Shown piece after piece: positions 26,511 through 35,904 of a stretch of 64,000 bases of DNA. The notes under the pieces were generated by a model, which did not search any database, was not told where the DNA came from, and worked only from the letters and a program-made list of their open reading frames with translations. The DNA lies in contig JADJII010000003.1 of NCBI GenBank assembly GCA_016707075.1, positions 62,001 to 126,000 of the forward strand, written 5' to 3'. A program made the position numbers and the translations under genes. Every line of letters starts with the position of its first letter. Position 1 is the stretch's first letter. This stretch comes from Egaibacter danicus (GTDB lineage Bacteria > Pseudomonadota > Gammaproteobacteria > Burkholderiales > Burkholderiaceae_C).

Positions 26511-28619
26511 ATGTTCTCCCCAGCTTCCGTACGTGAGCCAACGGGCTATGCGCCTGCAACCCCCTTGCTGGATCGGGATCACAGCATCCTGGCATTCAAT
26601 GAGCGGGTGCTCGACTGGGCCTGCCGTGCCGAAGTCCCGCTGCTGGAGCGACTGCGGTACCTTTGCATCGTCTCATCCAATCTGGATGAATTTTTTGAGG
26701 TGCGGGCCGAACCGCATGTGGCGGCGCAGCTGGCCGGGGATCTGCAGGGCGTCTACACCATGGACTCGTTCGCAGCTCTGGCGACGGCTGCGAATGCGCT
26801 GGTCTCGCGGCAATACGCTTTGTATAACGATGAGTTGATGCCGGCTTTTGAAAAGCAGGGTATCAAGATTGTGTCGCATGGAGACCGCAACCAGGTGCAG
26901 CGCCGTTGGGTAAAGCAGTATTTTGAGCGCGAAGTTCGCCCGCTGTTGCTGCCCGTTGCGCTGGATCCCTCGCACCCTTTCCCCCAGGTAGCCAACAAAT
27001 CACTCAATTTCATCGTGCGTTTGGGTGGGCTGGATGCGTTCGGCCGTGACAACGAGATTGCCATTGTCAAGGTACCGCGCGTTTTGCCGCGCCTCATTCG
27101 CATGCCGGACGCGGTCTCGGGGCGGCACAAACTGTTTGTTTCTCTCTCCAGCGTCATACGGGCGCACTTGAGTGAGCTGTTTCCCGGGCGCGACGTCGGC
27201 CAGTTTTCACAGTTTCGCCTGACGCGGCATTCTGACCTGGCGGTGGATGAAGAGGACGTCACCAATCTGCGGACCGCGCTGCGTCAGGGTCTGCAACATC
27301 GGCACTATGGGCAGGCGGTGCGGCTGGAAGTGTCTGCAGGGTGCTCTGAATACCTGTCCCACTTTCTGCTGGAGCAGTTCGAATTGCCTGAGCAGGCGCT
27401 GTACCGGGTTCACGGTCCTGTCAACCTGGTACGACTCACACAGCTGATCGATCTGGTGAACGCGCCCGAACTGTGTTTCCCTTCGCACCAGCCGTGTTAC
27501 CCCACCCAGATTGTCACAGGGCTTTCGATATTCGACCAGCTCAAGCAGGGCGACATCGTCATACACCAGCCGTTTGAGAGTTTTGACGGGGTGCTGGATT
27601 TCCTGCGGGAGGCGGTTCAGGACCCGCAGGTGCTGGCCATCAAGCAAACCATCTACCGTGCAGGGTCAGACTCTGCCCTCATGGATCTGCTGCGTGAGGC
27701 TGTCCGGCGGGGCAAGGAAGTCATGGTGGTGGTGGAGCTCAAGGCGCGATTTGATGAAGAAGCCAATATCAATTGGGCCGAGATGCTGGAGTCCATTGGC
27801 GCACAGGTCGTATATGGTGTGGTCGGCCTCAAAACACATGCCAAGATGATGCTTGTCACTCGCCGGGAGGGCAAACATCTGCGGCGCTATGGTCACCTGT
27901 CAACCGGTAATTACAACCTGAAGACCACGCGCCTGTATACCGATCTGAGTCACCTGACCGCCGATGCGGCGCTGACGGCGGATATGGCCAATATCTTCAT
28001 CCATCTGGCGGGCCAAAGCCGGTTGGCACGGATGAATGATGTGTGGATGGCGCCCTTTCATCTGCATCGAAAGCTCATCCAGAAGATTGACGCGATCGCA
28101 GACGCCGTAGCGCAGGGCCAGTCTGGCCGGATCGTTGCAAAAATGAACGCCCTGACGGACGAGGTACTGATTTCGTCGCTCATTCGGGCCGGGCAAAAGG
28201 GCGTCAGTATTGACCTGATTGTCCGAAGCGCCTGTATCCTGCCGCCGCAGGTTCCGGGTTTCACCGACAACATCCGTGTTCGATCCGTGATTGGCCGGTT
28301 TCTGGAGCACACGCGCGTCTTCTACTTTCGCAGCGGCGACGTGGAAGATCTCTATCTCTCCAGTGCTGACTGGATGAACCGCAACATGATGCGGCGTGTA
28401 GAACTCGTCTGGCCCGTCAAGGACCCGGCACAGCGTCAGCGCATTGTGGACGAGTGTCTGGTGGCCTACCTTCATGACGAGGTTGATGCGTGGGATATGT
28501 TGCCCAACGGCGAATATGTACGGGTGACGCCGGAAAACCGTCGTTTGGCGCACGGCGCGCAGGCGGCCCTGGCGAACCGCTATTCAGGGCGAGACAACAG
28601 CGGGACAGCGCGTTCATGA
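26511..28619 (+). CDS. ppk1: Polyphosphate kinase 1
   Basis: PPK1 polymerises the gamma phosphate of ATP into polyphosphate. The 702-residue protein has the N-terminal domain (RDHSILAFNERVLDWA, then LRYLCIVSSNLDEFFEVR), the head domain, and C-terminal phospholipase-D-like domains. The phosphorylated histidine lies in RRYGHLSTGNYN (about residue 460) and a second catalytic region in DLIVRSACILPP. It is preceded by Pho boxes and overlaps the sixA start by ATGA. Confidence 0.96.
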   Translation: MFSPASVREPTGYAPATPLLDRDHSILAFNERVLDWACRAEVPLLERLRYLCIVSSNLDEFFEVRAEPHVAAQLAGDLQGVYTMDSFAALATAANALVSRQYALYNDELMPAFEKQGIKIVSHGDRNQVQRRWVKQYFEREVRPLLLPVALDPSHPFPQVANKSLNFIVRLGGLDAFGRDNEIAIVKVPRVLPRLIRMPDAVSGRHKLFVSLSSVIRAHLSELFPGRDVGQFSQFRLTRHSDLAVDEEDVTNLRTALRQGLQHRHYGQAVRLEVSAGCSEYLSHFLLEQFELPEQALYRVHGPVNLVRLTQLIDLVNAPELCFPSHQPCYPTQIVTGLSIFDQLKQGDIVIHQPFESFDGVLDFLREAVQDPQVLAIKQTIYRAGSDSALMDLLREAVRRGKEVMVVVELKARFDEEANINWAEMLESIGAQVVYGVVGLKTHAKMMLVTRREGKHLRRYGHLSTGNYNLKTTRLYTDLSHLTADAALTADMANIFIHLAGQSRLARMNDVWMAPFHLHRKLIQKIDAIADAVAQGQSGRIVAKMNALTDEVLISSLIRAGQKGVSIDLIVRSACILPPQVPGFTDNIRVRSVIGRFLEHTRVFYFRSGDVEDLYLSSADWMNRNMMRRVELVWPVKDPAQRQRIVDECLVAYLHDEVDAWDMLPNGEYVRVTPENRRLAHGAQAALANRYSGRDNSGTARS

Positions 28620-29077
28620 ACCTGATTCTGTGGCGTCACGCGGAAGCATTGGAGGCAGGGGAGGGTGGCGATGACATGGCGCGCCCCCTGACGCCTCGCG
28701 GCGAGAAACAGGCTGCCCGAATGGCGACCTGGCTGGATCGCCAGTTGCCTGACGCTGCCCGCATTTTGGTTAGTCCCTCAAGGCGAACCGAGCAAACAGC
28801 CATGGCGTTGGGCCGGAAGTACAAGATTTGTGCAGAACTGTCGCCGGGCTGCAGCGCAGCCCGGCTGCTGGAGTGCGTGCAGTGGCCGCAGGCCAAAAAC
28901 ACGGTGCTGGTGATTGGACATCAGCCGACGCTGGGACAAACGATAGCCCAACTGATGGGATTGACAGAGTCCGAGTGTGCGGTGAAGAAAGGGGCAGTCT
29001 GGTGGCTGAGAAGCCGGGAACGTGGCCCGGGTTCTCAGACCGTCGTGGTGACCGTTCAATCGCCTGAGGTTCTGTAG
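28616..29077 (+). CDS. sixA: Phosphohistidine phosphatase SixA
   Basis: A 153-residue histidine phosphatase superfamily protein. The RHG motif is seen as ILWRHAEA at the N terminus and the second histidine in VLVIGHQPTLGQ. SixA removes phosphate from histidine phosphotransfer proteins. The ATG at 28616 overlaps the ppk1 stop, and the pair is presumably one Pho-controlled transcript. A direct role in polyphosphate metabolism is not established. Confidence 0.9.
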   Translation: MNLILWRHAEALEAGEGGDDMARPLTPRGEKQAARMATWLDRQLPDAARILVSPSRRTEQTAMALGRKYKICAELSPGCSAARLLECVQWPQAKNTVLVIGHQPTLGQTIAQLMGLTESECAVKKGAVWWLRSRERGPGSQTVVVTVQSPEVL

Positions 29078-29089
29078 CCTCTGGCAGAC

Positions 29090-29491
29090 TCAGTCTTTCG
29101 CGGGTCGGCCCGTTTTGATGGAGGGAACCACCTTGAGTGCTGCCATGAACGCGACATCCTGCATGGCTGCAAGGGCCTTGATACCCGCCCGCAGCAGCTC
29201 GCTCTTTTTGGCGGGACTGCCCAGCTGGCCCGCACGCTGCTTCAGGTTCGCCAGTACGGTGTACTCTTCCTTGGGGATAGTGAAACTGTCACGCACCAGC
29301 TTGGGCTTCTTGACCTTGACTGGTTTTTCAATACTGGCTTTTTCCTCGACGGCCGGTTTTACTGGCGCGGGTTTCGGCGCCGGTGCTTTTCGGGCCACCG
29401 CTGGACGGACTGGCCTGACTTGTTTTGCGGGTACTGAAGTTGCTGGTTTGGCTGGCTTGGCAACAACTACTTTTTTTCGGACGATGGGCAT
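29090..29491 (-). CDS. Basic Lys/Pro/Ala-rich protein with ribbon-helix-helix-like C terminus
   Basis: A 133-residue protein with two parts. Residues 1-65 are low-complexity and histone-H1-like, with repeated KPA/KPV units. Residues 66-133 contain DSFTIPKEEYTVLANLKQRA followed by KKSELLRAGIKALAAM, which looks like a beta strand plus two helices of an RHH DNA-binding fold. A 10-bp inverted repeat lies 17 bases upstream of its start and could be its own operator. It is convergent with sixA. It resembles Burkholderiales nucleoid-associated or AlgP-like small proteins, but I cannot name a family. Confidence 0.7.
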   Translation of the reverse strand: MPIVRKKVVVAKPAKPATSVPAKQVRPVRPAVARKAPAPKPAPVKPAVEEKASIEKPVKVKKPKLVRDSFTIPKEEYTVLANLKQRAGQLGSPAKKSELLRAGIKALAAMQDVAFMAALKVVPSIKTGRPAKD

Positions 29492-29507
29492 AAGTTACTT
29501 TCCAGAA

Positions 29508-29540
29508 AATAAACGATGCATACAGTTTATATCGTTTATT
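29508..29540 (-). promoter_or_regulatory. Perfect 10-bp inverted repeat upstream of RHH-like gene
   Basis: AATAAACGAT (29508-29517) and ATCGTTTATT (29531-29540) flank a 13-base A+T-rich spacer directly upstream of the 29491 start. No T-run follows, so it looks like an operator or promoter element rather than a terminator. Confidence 0.55.
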
Positions 29541-29573
29541 GTTGATCGTCAAAAAACCGGAAGTTGGTGCGTA

Positions 29574-31082
29574 TCAAAATCCGGAGAGAGTCAGTGACCA
29601 GGGCGTTTTCTGCCAGGCTGTGATTTCTTCGCGCAGCAGATGTGCGGACTGCGGGAAGACTTCTCCCCAACCCTTGCGACAGGTCAGCACAAACCCATGT
29701 GTGTCGCCTGGGCCACGTACCAGCTGCAGGCCGGATGTGTCCGGATCGCGCCTGGCGTGGCACAGGATGATGGCCAGACGCAGTGCCAAAAGCTGCTGCA
29801 CGAAGACATGGTCTTCAAAATCTGCATCCAGCTTGCGCAGCTTGCCGCGTTGCCCCAACACCAGCAGGCTGAGCTTGTGCAATTCAGCCGCCGCAAATCC
29901 CATCGCGTCGGCATTGTCCAGAATATAGGCACCATGCTTGTGGTAGTCGCTGTGTGAAATCTGGGTGCCAATTTCGTGCAATTGCGCCGACCACATCAGC
30001 TTGCGCCGGTTACGCTCGTGATCCGGAGTGGACAGGTCCGACGAATCAGTGTGAAGCTGGTCAAACAATTGGGTCGCTACTTTACCGACCCGGTTGCCAT
30101 GCGTCGCGTCAGCCTCGAATTTGGTAACCAGCCGCTGAACTGATCTGGACCGGGTGTCAGCCGTGTCTTCCGTGTTCCCCACCAGGTCATACAACACGCC
30201 GTGCCGCAGCCCGCCACTGGCGGCCTTCATTTCGTTGATACCCAGCAAATCAAAAGTAGCCCGCAAGATGCTCAACCCTCCGCCAATAATGGCCCGCCGG
30301 TCATCCTTCATCCCCGCTAGCCGCAGACGATCCGCGTTCTGGGCTTCCAGCAGTTTTTCCAGCAACCAGTCCAGCCCCGCCTGGGTAACGGAGCCCTCCG
30401 GCCAGCCGGCAGCTGCCAACACATCTCCCACAGCACCAATGGTGCCAGCAGAGCCGTAGGCCACATCCCAGGAGTCCCGGCGGTACGCGTTGAGGGCTTC
30501 ATCCAGCACGGCCTTGGCGGCAATCTCGGCCATCTGAAAGGCACGTGAGGTGAATTTGCCGTCAGCGAAATAGCGAGCGGACCAGGCAATGCTGCCTACG
30601 CGATAAGACTCCATGACCCTCGCATCAGATCCGTGACCCAATATCAGCTCGGTAGACCGCCCGCCAATGTCGGCTACCAGCCGGCGCTCGGAAGATTGGG
30701 GCAGCAGCTTGGCCACACCCAGATAAATCAGGCGGGCTTCTTCCCGGCCGGAAATCACGTCAATGGGAAAGCCCAGGATGTCATTGGCCTTGAGCAAGAA
30801 GTCTTCCCGGTTGCGGGCCTCGCGAAGCGTCTGGGTCGCAACGGCGCGTACCTGGGTCTTCTTGAAACCCGCCAGCCGCTCACCAAAACGGGCCAGGCAG
30901 TCCCAACCCCGTTGCATGGCCTCGGGTGTCAGGTTGCGTTCGTCGTCCAGACCATTGCCCTGGCGGACCGTTTCCTTCAGGTATTCCGTGCGGTAAAACT
31001 GCCCGTGGTCCAGGCGCCCAATCTCCAGGCGAAAGCTGTTGGAGCCCAAGTCCACCGCAGCCAGTCGAGTTCCGTTTTGCAT
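29574..31082 (-). CDS. ppx: Exopolyphosphatase / guanosine pentaphosphate phosphatase
   Basis: A 502-residue Ppx/GppA protein with the actin-like opening LAAVDLGSNSFRLEIG, a phosphate loop in ADIGGRSTELILG, and a C-terminal HD-like region (QLHEIGTQISHSDYHKHG). It releases phosphate from polyphosphate ends or converts pppGpp to ppGpp. The two activities cannot be separated here, but clustering with ppk1 and ppk2 supports Ppx. The ATG at 31082 (MQNGTRLAAVDLGSN) was taken over a frame open 20 codons further up. Confidence 0.93.
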   Translation of the reverse strand: MQNGTRLAAVDLGSNSFRLEIGRLDHGQFYRTEYLKETVRQGNGLDDERNLTPEAMQRGWDCLARFGERLAGFKKTQVRAVATQTLREARNREDFLLKANDILGFPIDVISGREEARLIYLGVAKLLPQSSERRLVADIGGRSTELILGHGSDARVMESYRVGSIAWSARYFADGKFTSRAFQMAEIAAKAVLDEALNAYRRDSWDVAYGSAGTIGAVGDVLAAAGWPEGSVTQAGLDWLLEKLLEAQNADRLRLAGMKDDRRAIIGGGLSILRATFDLLGINEMKAASGGLRHGVLYDLVGNTEDTADTRSRSVQRLVTKFEADATHGNRVGKVATQLFDQLHTDSSDLSTPDHERNRRKLMWSAQLHEIGTQISHSDYHKHGAYILDNADAMGFAAAELHKLSLLVLGQRGKLRKLDADFEDHVFVQQLLALRLAIILCHARRDPDTSGLQLVRGPGDTHGFVLTCRKGWGEVFPQSAHLLREEITAWQKTPWSLTLSGF

Positions 31083-31181
31083 CTGCTGTCTTGCTTTTTT
31101 GTTGTCGTTGCGGACAGCATAGCATTCGGCTACAGCAGCCATATTCGGCCTGCTTCAGTGGACTCGGGGTGCAGCCATTCA

Positions 31182-31230
31182 CTATTAAAATGATAGCTAC
31201 TCACGCATATTCCATGAGGGCCAGGTGCCG
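31182..31230 (-). repeat. 49-bp dispersed element, copy D (intergenic)
   Basis: On the minus strand it reads TGGCCCTCATGGAATATGCG, GTGAGTAGCTAT and a terminal AATAG. It lies between ppk2 and ppx, which both run leftward, so it would be transcribed in its forward sense. Confidence 0.9.
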
Positions 31231-31264
31231 ATTTCATCATTAAAAATGACCGTACCCGGTGGTT

Positions 31265-32176
31265 TTAATATTTTTCAGGCACCAGAATCTCCTGCGGAAC
31301 CGGCCCCCGCACATAGTCGTCGTGGCGTTCGCGCGGAGGCAGGACGATGGGGGCGTGCTCGATTTCGCTGTACGGAATCTGGCCCAGCAAATGGTCAATG
31401 CAGTTGAGCCGGGCCTTTTTCTTGTCAACGGCCTGCACCACCCACCAGGGGGCCTCGGCGATATGTGTGCGCTCCAGCATCACCTCTTTGGCCTTGGTGT
31501 ATTCTTCCCAGCGGCGACGGGATTCCAGGTCCATCGGGCTGAGCTTCCATTGCTTGAGTGGATCATGGATGCGACCGAGAAAGCGCAGGTGCTGCTCTTC
31601 ATCCGAAATGGAGAACCAGTATTTGATCAGCTGGATGCCCGAGCGGGCCAGCATGCGTTCGAACTCGGGTACGGTCCGGAAGAATTCCTCGTACTGTTCG
31701 TCGGAGCAAAACCCCATCACCCGCTCTACGCCGGCACGGTTGTACCAGCTGCGGTCAAACAGCACAATTTCCCCGGCCGCCGGCAGGTGAGACACATAGC
31801 GCTGAAAGTACCATTGCGTGCGCTCGCGGTCGTTCGGCGCCGGCAGGGCGGCCACCCGGCACACACGGGGATTCAGCCGTTGCGTGATGCGTTTGATGAC
31901 GCCGCCTTTTCCTGCTGCGTCGCGACCTTCAAACAGAATGACTACTTTGTGGCCCGTCTTGACGACCCAGTCCTGCAGTTTGACCAGTTCACCCTGCATC
32001 CGGAACAGCTCGCGGAAATACAGCCGCCGGCTTTCTTTGTACGTATCTGAATGGGTGTCGCCTCCGCCCAGTTCATCAATGTGACGGTCTTCCAGCTCCA
32101 GCTCGACTTCCTCGTCGTAGCTGTCGGTCAGATCGCGGCGGATGCGCTGAACCAGGTCTTCATCGCTTGAGCTCAT
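31265..32176 (-). CDS. ppk2: Polyphosphate kinase 2
   Basis: A 303-residue PPK2 of the P-loop type that uses polyphosphate to phosphorylate nucleoside diphosphates or monophosphates. Walker A is FEGRDAAGKGG, Walker B is FDRSWYNRAGVE, and a lid-like region is FERMLARSGIQLIKYWFSISDEEQ. The length matches single-domain PPK2. The ATG at 32176 (MSSSDEDLVQRI) fits the family better than one 12 codons upstream. It is divergent from phoX across 275 bases. Confidence 0.95.
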   Translation of the reverse strand: MSSSDEDLVQRIRRDLTDSYDEEVELELEDRHIDELGGGDTHSDTYKESRRLYFRELFRMQGELVKLQDWVVKTGHKVVILFEGRDAAGKGGVIKRITQRLNPRVCRVAALPAPNDRERTQWYFQRYVSHLPAAGEIVLFDRSWYNRAGVERVMGFCSDEQYEEFFRTVPEFERMLARSGIQLIKYWFSISDEEQHLRFLGRIHDPLKQWKLSPMDLESRRRWEEYTKAKEVMLERTHIAEAPWWVVQAVDKKKARLNCIDHLLGQIPYSEIEHAPIVLPPRERHDDYVRGPVPQEILVPEKY

Positions 32177-32388
32177 GGGGATTTCCGGTACTGTCCCAAC
32201 CTGCCATTGCATCAGGACGTGGCAAATGGAGAGTTGATCTTACGATCGTTCGATGACAGTTTCGTGAAAAACCCGCTGTGTGGGATTTCAGATTTTTGAG
32301 CTGCTTTGCCTTTGTCGCGGGGATAGGGCTCGCCAGGCGATCCAGCCAACTTTTACCGATCCACGCCGCCAAGTTCGGTCAAGGCCAA

Positions 32389-32417
32389 ATGTCACACCAC
32401 TGTCACCTTCCTGTTGC
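32389..32417 (+). promoter_or_regulatory. Pho box upstream of phoX
   Basis: ATGTCAC-ACCA-CTGTCAC (32389-32406) is a near-consensus Pho box, and a third half-site CTGTTGC follows in the same 11-base register (32411-32417). The 16-base core TGTCACACCACTGTCA is identical to that in the ppk1 promoter. A poor -10 (CATCCT) sits ten bases later. The remaining ppk2-phoX gap shows nothing further. Confidence 0.85.
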
Positions 32418-32451
32418 ATCCTAAGCGTTTTCAACTCACCAATATGAAGAC

Positions 32452-34668
32452 ATGGCCCACTCCAATGATCGTCCTTCCGACACCTTTAACAACGAAGACT
32501 CCAACCATACGAATAATCCACACATTGACGCCGTCATTGCTGCGCGCTTGAGCCGGCGCAGTATCCTGCTCGGCGGTGCTGGCGCCGCCGCCTCCAGCCT
32601 TTTGGGTGGTGCTGTCCTGACGGGATGCGCTACAAATGCAGGCTCGTCGTCTGGAGCGGCGTCGATGTCCGGCAAGCTGGGTAGTCTGGGCTTTGTTGCA
32701 GTTGGCAAGAGTCTCGCCGACAAGATTGTTGTAGCCCCTGGCTACAGCGTGCAGGTGATCTATGCTCTGGGTGACCCGCTGAAGTCCAGCACCGCCGCAT
32801 TCAGGAACGACGGCACCGATGCCGACTGGGAAAACCGTGCCGGCGACCACCATGACGGCATGGAGTGGTTTGGCCTGGATGCCAACGGTAAGCCCTCCAG
32901 CACCAGTACCAACCGTGCCCTGCTGGCGGTCAACCACGAAGCCACGACGGACGAAAAGCTCAGTTCTTTCTTCATTCACGCCGACGGTGGCAAATCCACC
33001 TTGCCCCGCCCGGCGTCCGAAGTGGACAAGGAGCTGGCCATCCACGGTTTGTCGGTTGTAGAGATTGAAGCCAAGGCAGGCAAATGGAGCTACAAGCCCG
33101 CGTCCAGCTTCAACCGCCGGGTAACGACCATGACAGACCTGCTGATTAGCGGGCCGGCCCGGGGTAGTGAACACCTGGTCACCAAATACAGCACTGATGC
33201 CACACGCGCCCGCGGCACCCTGAACAACTGCGGCACCGGCAAAACTCCCTGGGGCACCTTCGTATCGGGCGAAGAGAACTGGGCGGGGTACTTCTTCCGT
33301 GATGCCAAAGATGACGATAGCCGTGGCAAGAAGGACAAGCAGGTTGCTGCGCTAAACCGCTATGGCCGCAAGGCCGGCGCAGCCAGCCGCCACGGCTGGG
33401 AAAGTGCTGGCGCAGATGACAAATTTGTGCGCTGGAATAATGGAGCCTTGGGTGCCTCTGCCCGTGCCGACTACCGCAACGAAATGAACACGTTCGGCTA
33501 CGTGGTGGAAATGGACGCCTACGACGGTAGCCAGGCCGTGCGCAAGCGAACCGGTCTGGGTCGCTTTGCCCACGAGAGCGTGAGCTTTGCCAAGCCCATG
33601 GCAGGTCAACCCATCGTGGCTTATATGGGTGACGATTCCCGCGGTGAGTACATGTACAAGTTTGTGTCTGCTGCCAAGTGGGACGCTGCTGACGCCAATG
33701 CCAGCAACCGCCTGGCCGTGGGTGACAAGTACCTGGACAAGGGAGCGCTGTTTGTAGCCAGCTTCAAGGCCGATGGCACTGGCCAGTGGATTGAACTGTC
33801 CATGAACAACCCCATCGTCGTCGCCAACCCCGACTTTGAGTTCAAGTCAGACGCTGATATTGCCATCTTCACCCGCCTTGCCGCAGATGCGGTGAATGCC
33901 ACCAAGATGGACCGTCCTGAGTGGGGCGGCGTCAACCCCCGCACCGGCGATTTCTACATGACCCTGACCAACAACAGCAACCGGACCGTGGATGGGGACA
34001 TGGGCGTGGATGCCGCCAACCCCCGCTACTACAGCGATATGAAGGGCAGCAAGGAAAACAAAGGCAATGTGCACGGTCACATCGTGCGGGTTGCTCAAGG
34101 CAATCCGTGGGATACCGCATTCAAGTGGGACATTTATCTTTTTGCGTCGGAGGCCGATGCCGACAAAGCCAGGGTGAACCTGTCGAACCTCACAGATGAA
34201 AACGACCTGTCTTCCCCGGACGGCCTGGTCTTCAGTGAAGCCACTGGTTTGTGCTGGATCCAGACCGATGACGGCGCCTACACCGACAAGACCAACTGCA
34301 TGCTGCTGGCCGCCATTCCGGGTACAGTCGGCGACGGCAGCAAAAAGACCCTAAGCTACAAGCGCGCAGATGGCAGTGAAAAGCGTGTGGATACCTATGT
34401 TGGCAAAGCCCAGACGCCCAGCACCCTCAAGCGCTTCCTGGTTGGCCCGGTGGACTGCGAAATCACGGGTCTGTGCGAGACGCCCGATGGCAAAGCCCTG
34501 TTCATCAATATCCAGCACCCCGGCGAAGGCACCAAGATGGCGGATGTTGGCAACCCCGCCAAATACACCAGCCAGTGGCCCGCCAATGCGGGTTACGGGG
34601 CGGGCAAGCGCCCTCGTTCGGCAACCATCGTGATCACCAAAGCTGATGGAGGCCAGATCGGCAGCTGA
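32452..34668 (+). CDS. phoX: PhoX family alkaline phosphatase (DUF839)
   Basis: A 738-residue secreted phosphatase of the PhoX type, which uses calcium and iron and releases phosphate from monoesters. The Tat signal is SRRSILLGGAGAAASSLLGG (about residues 34-53), with a following LTGCA that could be lipidated. Family stretches include TPWGTFVSGEENWAGYF, GRFAHESVSFAK and the late DCEITGLCETPDGKALFINIQHPG. It is single, Pho-box-controlled and ends in a strong terminator just before the pstS promoter. Confidence 0.95.
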   Translation: MAHSNDRPSDTFNNEDSNHTNNPHIDAVIAARLSRRSILLGGAGAAASSLLGGAVLTGCATNAGSSSGAASMSGKLGSLGFVAVGKSLADKIVVAPGYSVQVIYALGDPLKSSTAAFRNDGTDADWENRAGDHHDGMEWFGLDANGKPSSTSTNRALLAVNHEATTDEKLSSFFIHADGGKSTLPRPASEVDKELAIHGLSVVEIEAKAGKWSYKPASSFNRRVTTMTDLLISGPARGSEHLVTKYSTDATRARGTLNNCGTGKTPWGTFVSGEENWAGYFFRDAKDDDSRGKKDKQVAALNRYGRKAGAASRHGWESAGADDKFVRWNNGALGASARADYRNEMNTFGYVVEMDAYDGSQAVRKRTGLGRFAHESVSFAKPMAGQPIVAYMGDDSRGEYMYKFVSAAKWDAADANASNRLAVGDKYLDKGALFVASFKADGTGQWIELSMNNPIVVANPDFEFKSDADIAIFTRLAADAVNATKMDRPEWGGVNPRTGDFYMTLTNNSNRTVDGDMGVDAANPRYYSDMKGSKENKGNVHGHIVRVAQGNPWDTAFKWDIYLFASEADADKARVNLSNLTDENDLSSPDGLVFSEATGLCWIQTDDGAYTDKTNCMLLAAIPGTVGDGSKKTLSYKRADGSEKRVDTYVGKAQTPSTLKRFLVGPVDCEITGLCETPDGKALFINIQHPGEGTKMADVGNPAKYTSQWPANAGYGAGKRPRSATIVITKADGGQIGS

Positions 34669-34695
34669 TGCGCTGAAGTCTGTGTGCATTCAGCC

Positions 34696-34731
34696 AAGGC
34701 CGCCAGGTAGCAATGCCTGTCGGCCTTTTTT
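34696..34731 (+). terminator. Rho-independent terminator after phoX
   Basis: AAGGCCG (34696-34702) pairs with CGGCCTT (34721-34727), CAGG pairs with CCTG inside, and six or more Ts follow. It separates phoX from the pstS promoter. Confidence 0.88.
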
Positions 34732-34736
34732 GTGAA

Positions 34737-34770
34737 TTGTCACATCACCGTCACAAATCTTTCTTATATT
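34737..34770 (+). promoter_or_regulatory. Pho box and -10 of the pst operon
   Basis: TTGTCAC-ATCA-CCGTCAC (34737-34754) is a canonical Pho box. The -10 hexamer TATATT (34765-34770) starts exactly ten bases after it, the textbook geometry of PhoB-activated promoters. Confidence 0.88.
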
Positions 34771-34819
34771 TGTGTACGAGCTAACCGTTACTCCTTGTCA
34801 ACTTTATTAAAGGTACCTC

Positions 34820-35863
34820 ATGAAAACCGCGTTCAAAATGTCAATGATCTCTGCTGCAGGGTTTGCTGCAATGTCTCTTGTTTCGCTGGCAGGCGCGCAG
34901 GAAATTACTGGTGCCGGGGCTACTTTCCCTGCGCCGGTATACGCAAAATGGGCGGCAGATTACAACAAGGCTACTGGCGTCAAGATCAACTACCAGTCGG
35001 TCGGATCTGGCGCAGGCATCAAACAGATTGATTCCAAAACGGTGGATTTCGGTGCATCCGATATGCCGCAAACGGACGACGTCCTCAAGACCAAGGGCCA
35101 GTTTCAGTTTCCCACCGTGATTGGCGGCACCGTTCCGGTGATCAACATCAAGGGCATTGCTCCCGGCCAGATGAAGCTGGACGGCCAGGTGCTGGGCGAC
35201 ATCTTCCTTGGCAAGATTACCAAGTGGGACGACCCGGCAATCAAGGCGCTGAATCCTGGCCTGGCGCTGCCTGATGCCGCTATCGCGCCAGTGCGCCGTG
35301 CTGACGGTTCTGGCACCACTTTCAACTTCACCAACTACCTGAGTCGTGTTCACCCCGAGTGGAAAGCCAAGGTCGGTGAGGGTACGGCTGTGAACTGGCC
35401 CGTGGGCGCGGGTGGCAAGGGTAACGAAGGTGTTGCAGCGTTTGTGAACCGCCTGCCCAACTCCATTGGTTATGTGGAGTACTCGTACGTCAAGCAAAAC
35501 AAGATGACCTACACGCTGATGAAAAACCGCGATGGCGTGTTCGTGGCACCTGATGACGAAACGTTCAAGGCTGCTGCTGCCGGTGCTGACTGGAACAAGT
35601 CGTTTTATCAGCTCATCACGGACCAGCCCGGCAAAAATGCCTGGCCCATCTCGACAGCAACTTTTATCCTGATGCAGTTGAAGCAGGACAAGCCGGCCAA
35701 TGCGACTGAAACTTTCAAGTTTTTCTCGTGGGCGTTCAAGAATGGGGACAAGATTGCGGCTGATCTGGACTACGTGCCCATGCCGGACAACGTGATCGGC
35801 GCGATTGAGAAAGCCTGGGGTCAAGTGACCGATGCTGCTGGCAAGCCGGTAGCCCTGAAGTAA
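34820..35863 (+). CDS. pstS: Phosphate ABC transporter, periplasmic binding protein
   Basis: PstS (347 residues) binds inorganic phosphate in the periplasm. A Sec signal peptide (residues 1-26, ending LAGAQ) precedes the mature start EITGAGATFPAPVYAKWAAD. Phosphate-binding loops are GSGAGIKQI and RRADGSGTTFNF. It is first in pstSCAB-phoU with the Pho-box promoter upstream. Arsenate can enter by this system, relevant to the ars operon 14 kb away. Confidence 0.96.
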   Translation: MKTAFKMSMISAAGFAAMSLVSLAGAQEITGAGATFPAPVYAKWAADYNKATGVKINYQSVGSGAGIKQIDSKTVDFGASDMPQTDDVLKTKGQFQFPTVIGGTVPVINIKGIAPGQMKLDGQVLGDIFLGKITKWDDPAIKALNPGLALPDAAIAPVRRADGSGTTFNFTNYLSRVHPEWKAKVGEGTAVNWPVGAGGKGNEGVAAFVNRLPNSIGYVEYSYVKQNKMTYTLMKNRDGVFVAPDDETFKAAAAGADWNKSFYQLITDQPGKNAWPISTATFILMQLKQDKPANATETFKFFSWAFKNGDKIAADLDYVPMPDNVIGAIEKAWGQVTDAAGKPVALK

Positions 35864-35904
35864 GCGTTGGGTGACTGCGTCATCGGAAACGAAGGAGTAA
35901 GTGC

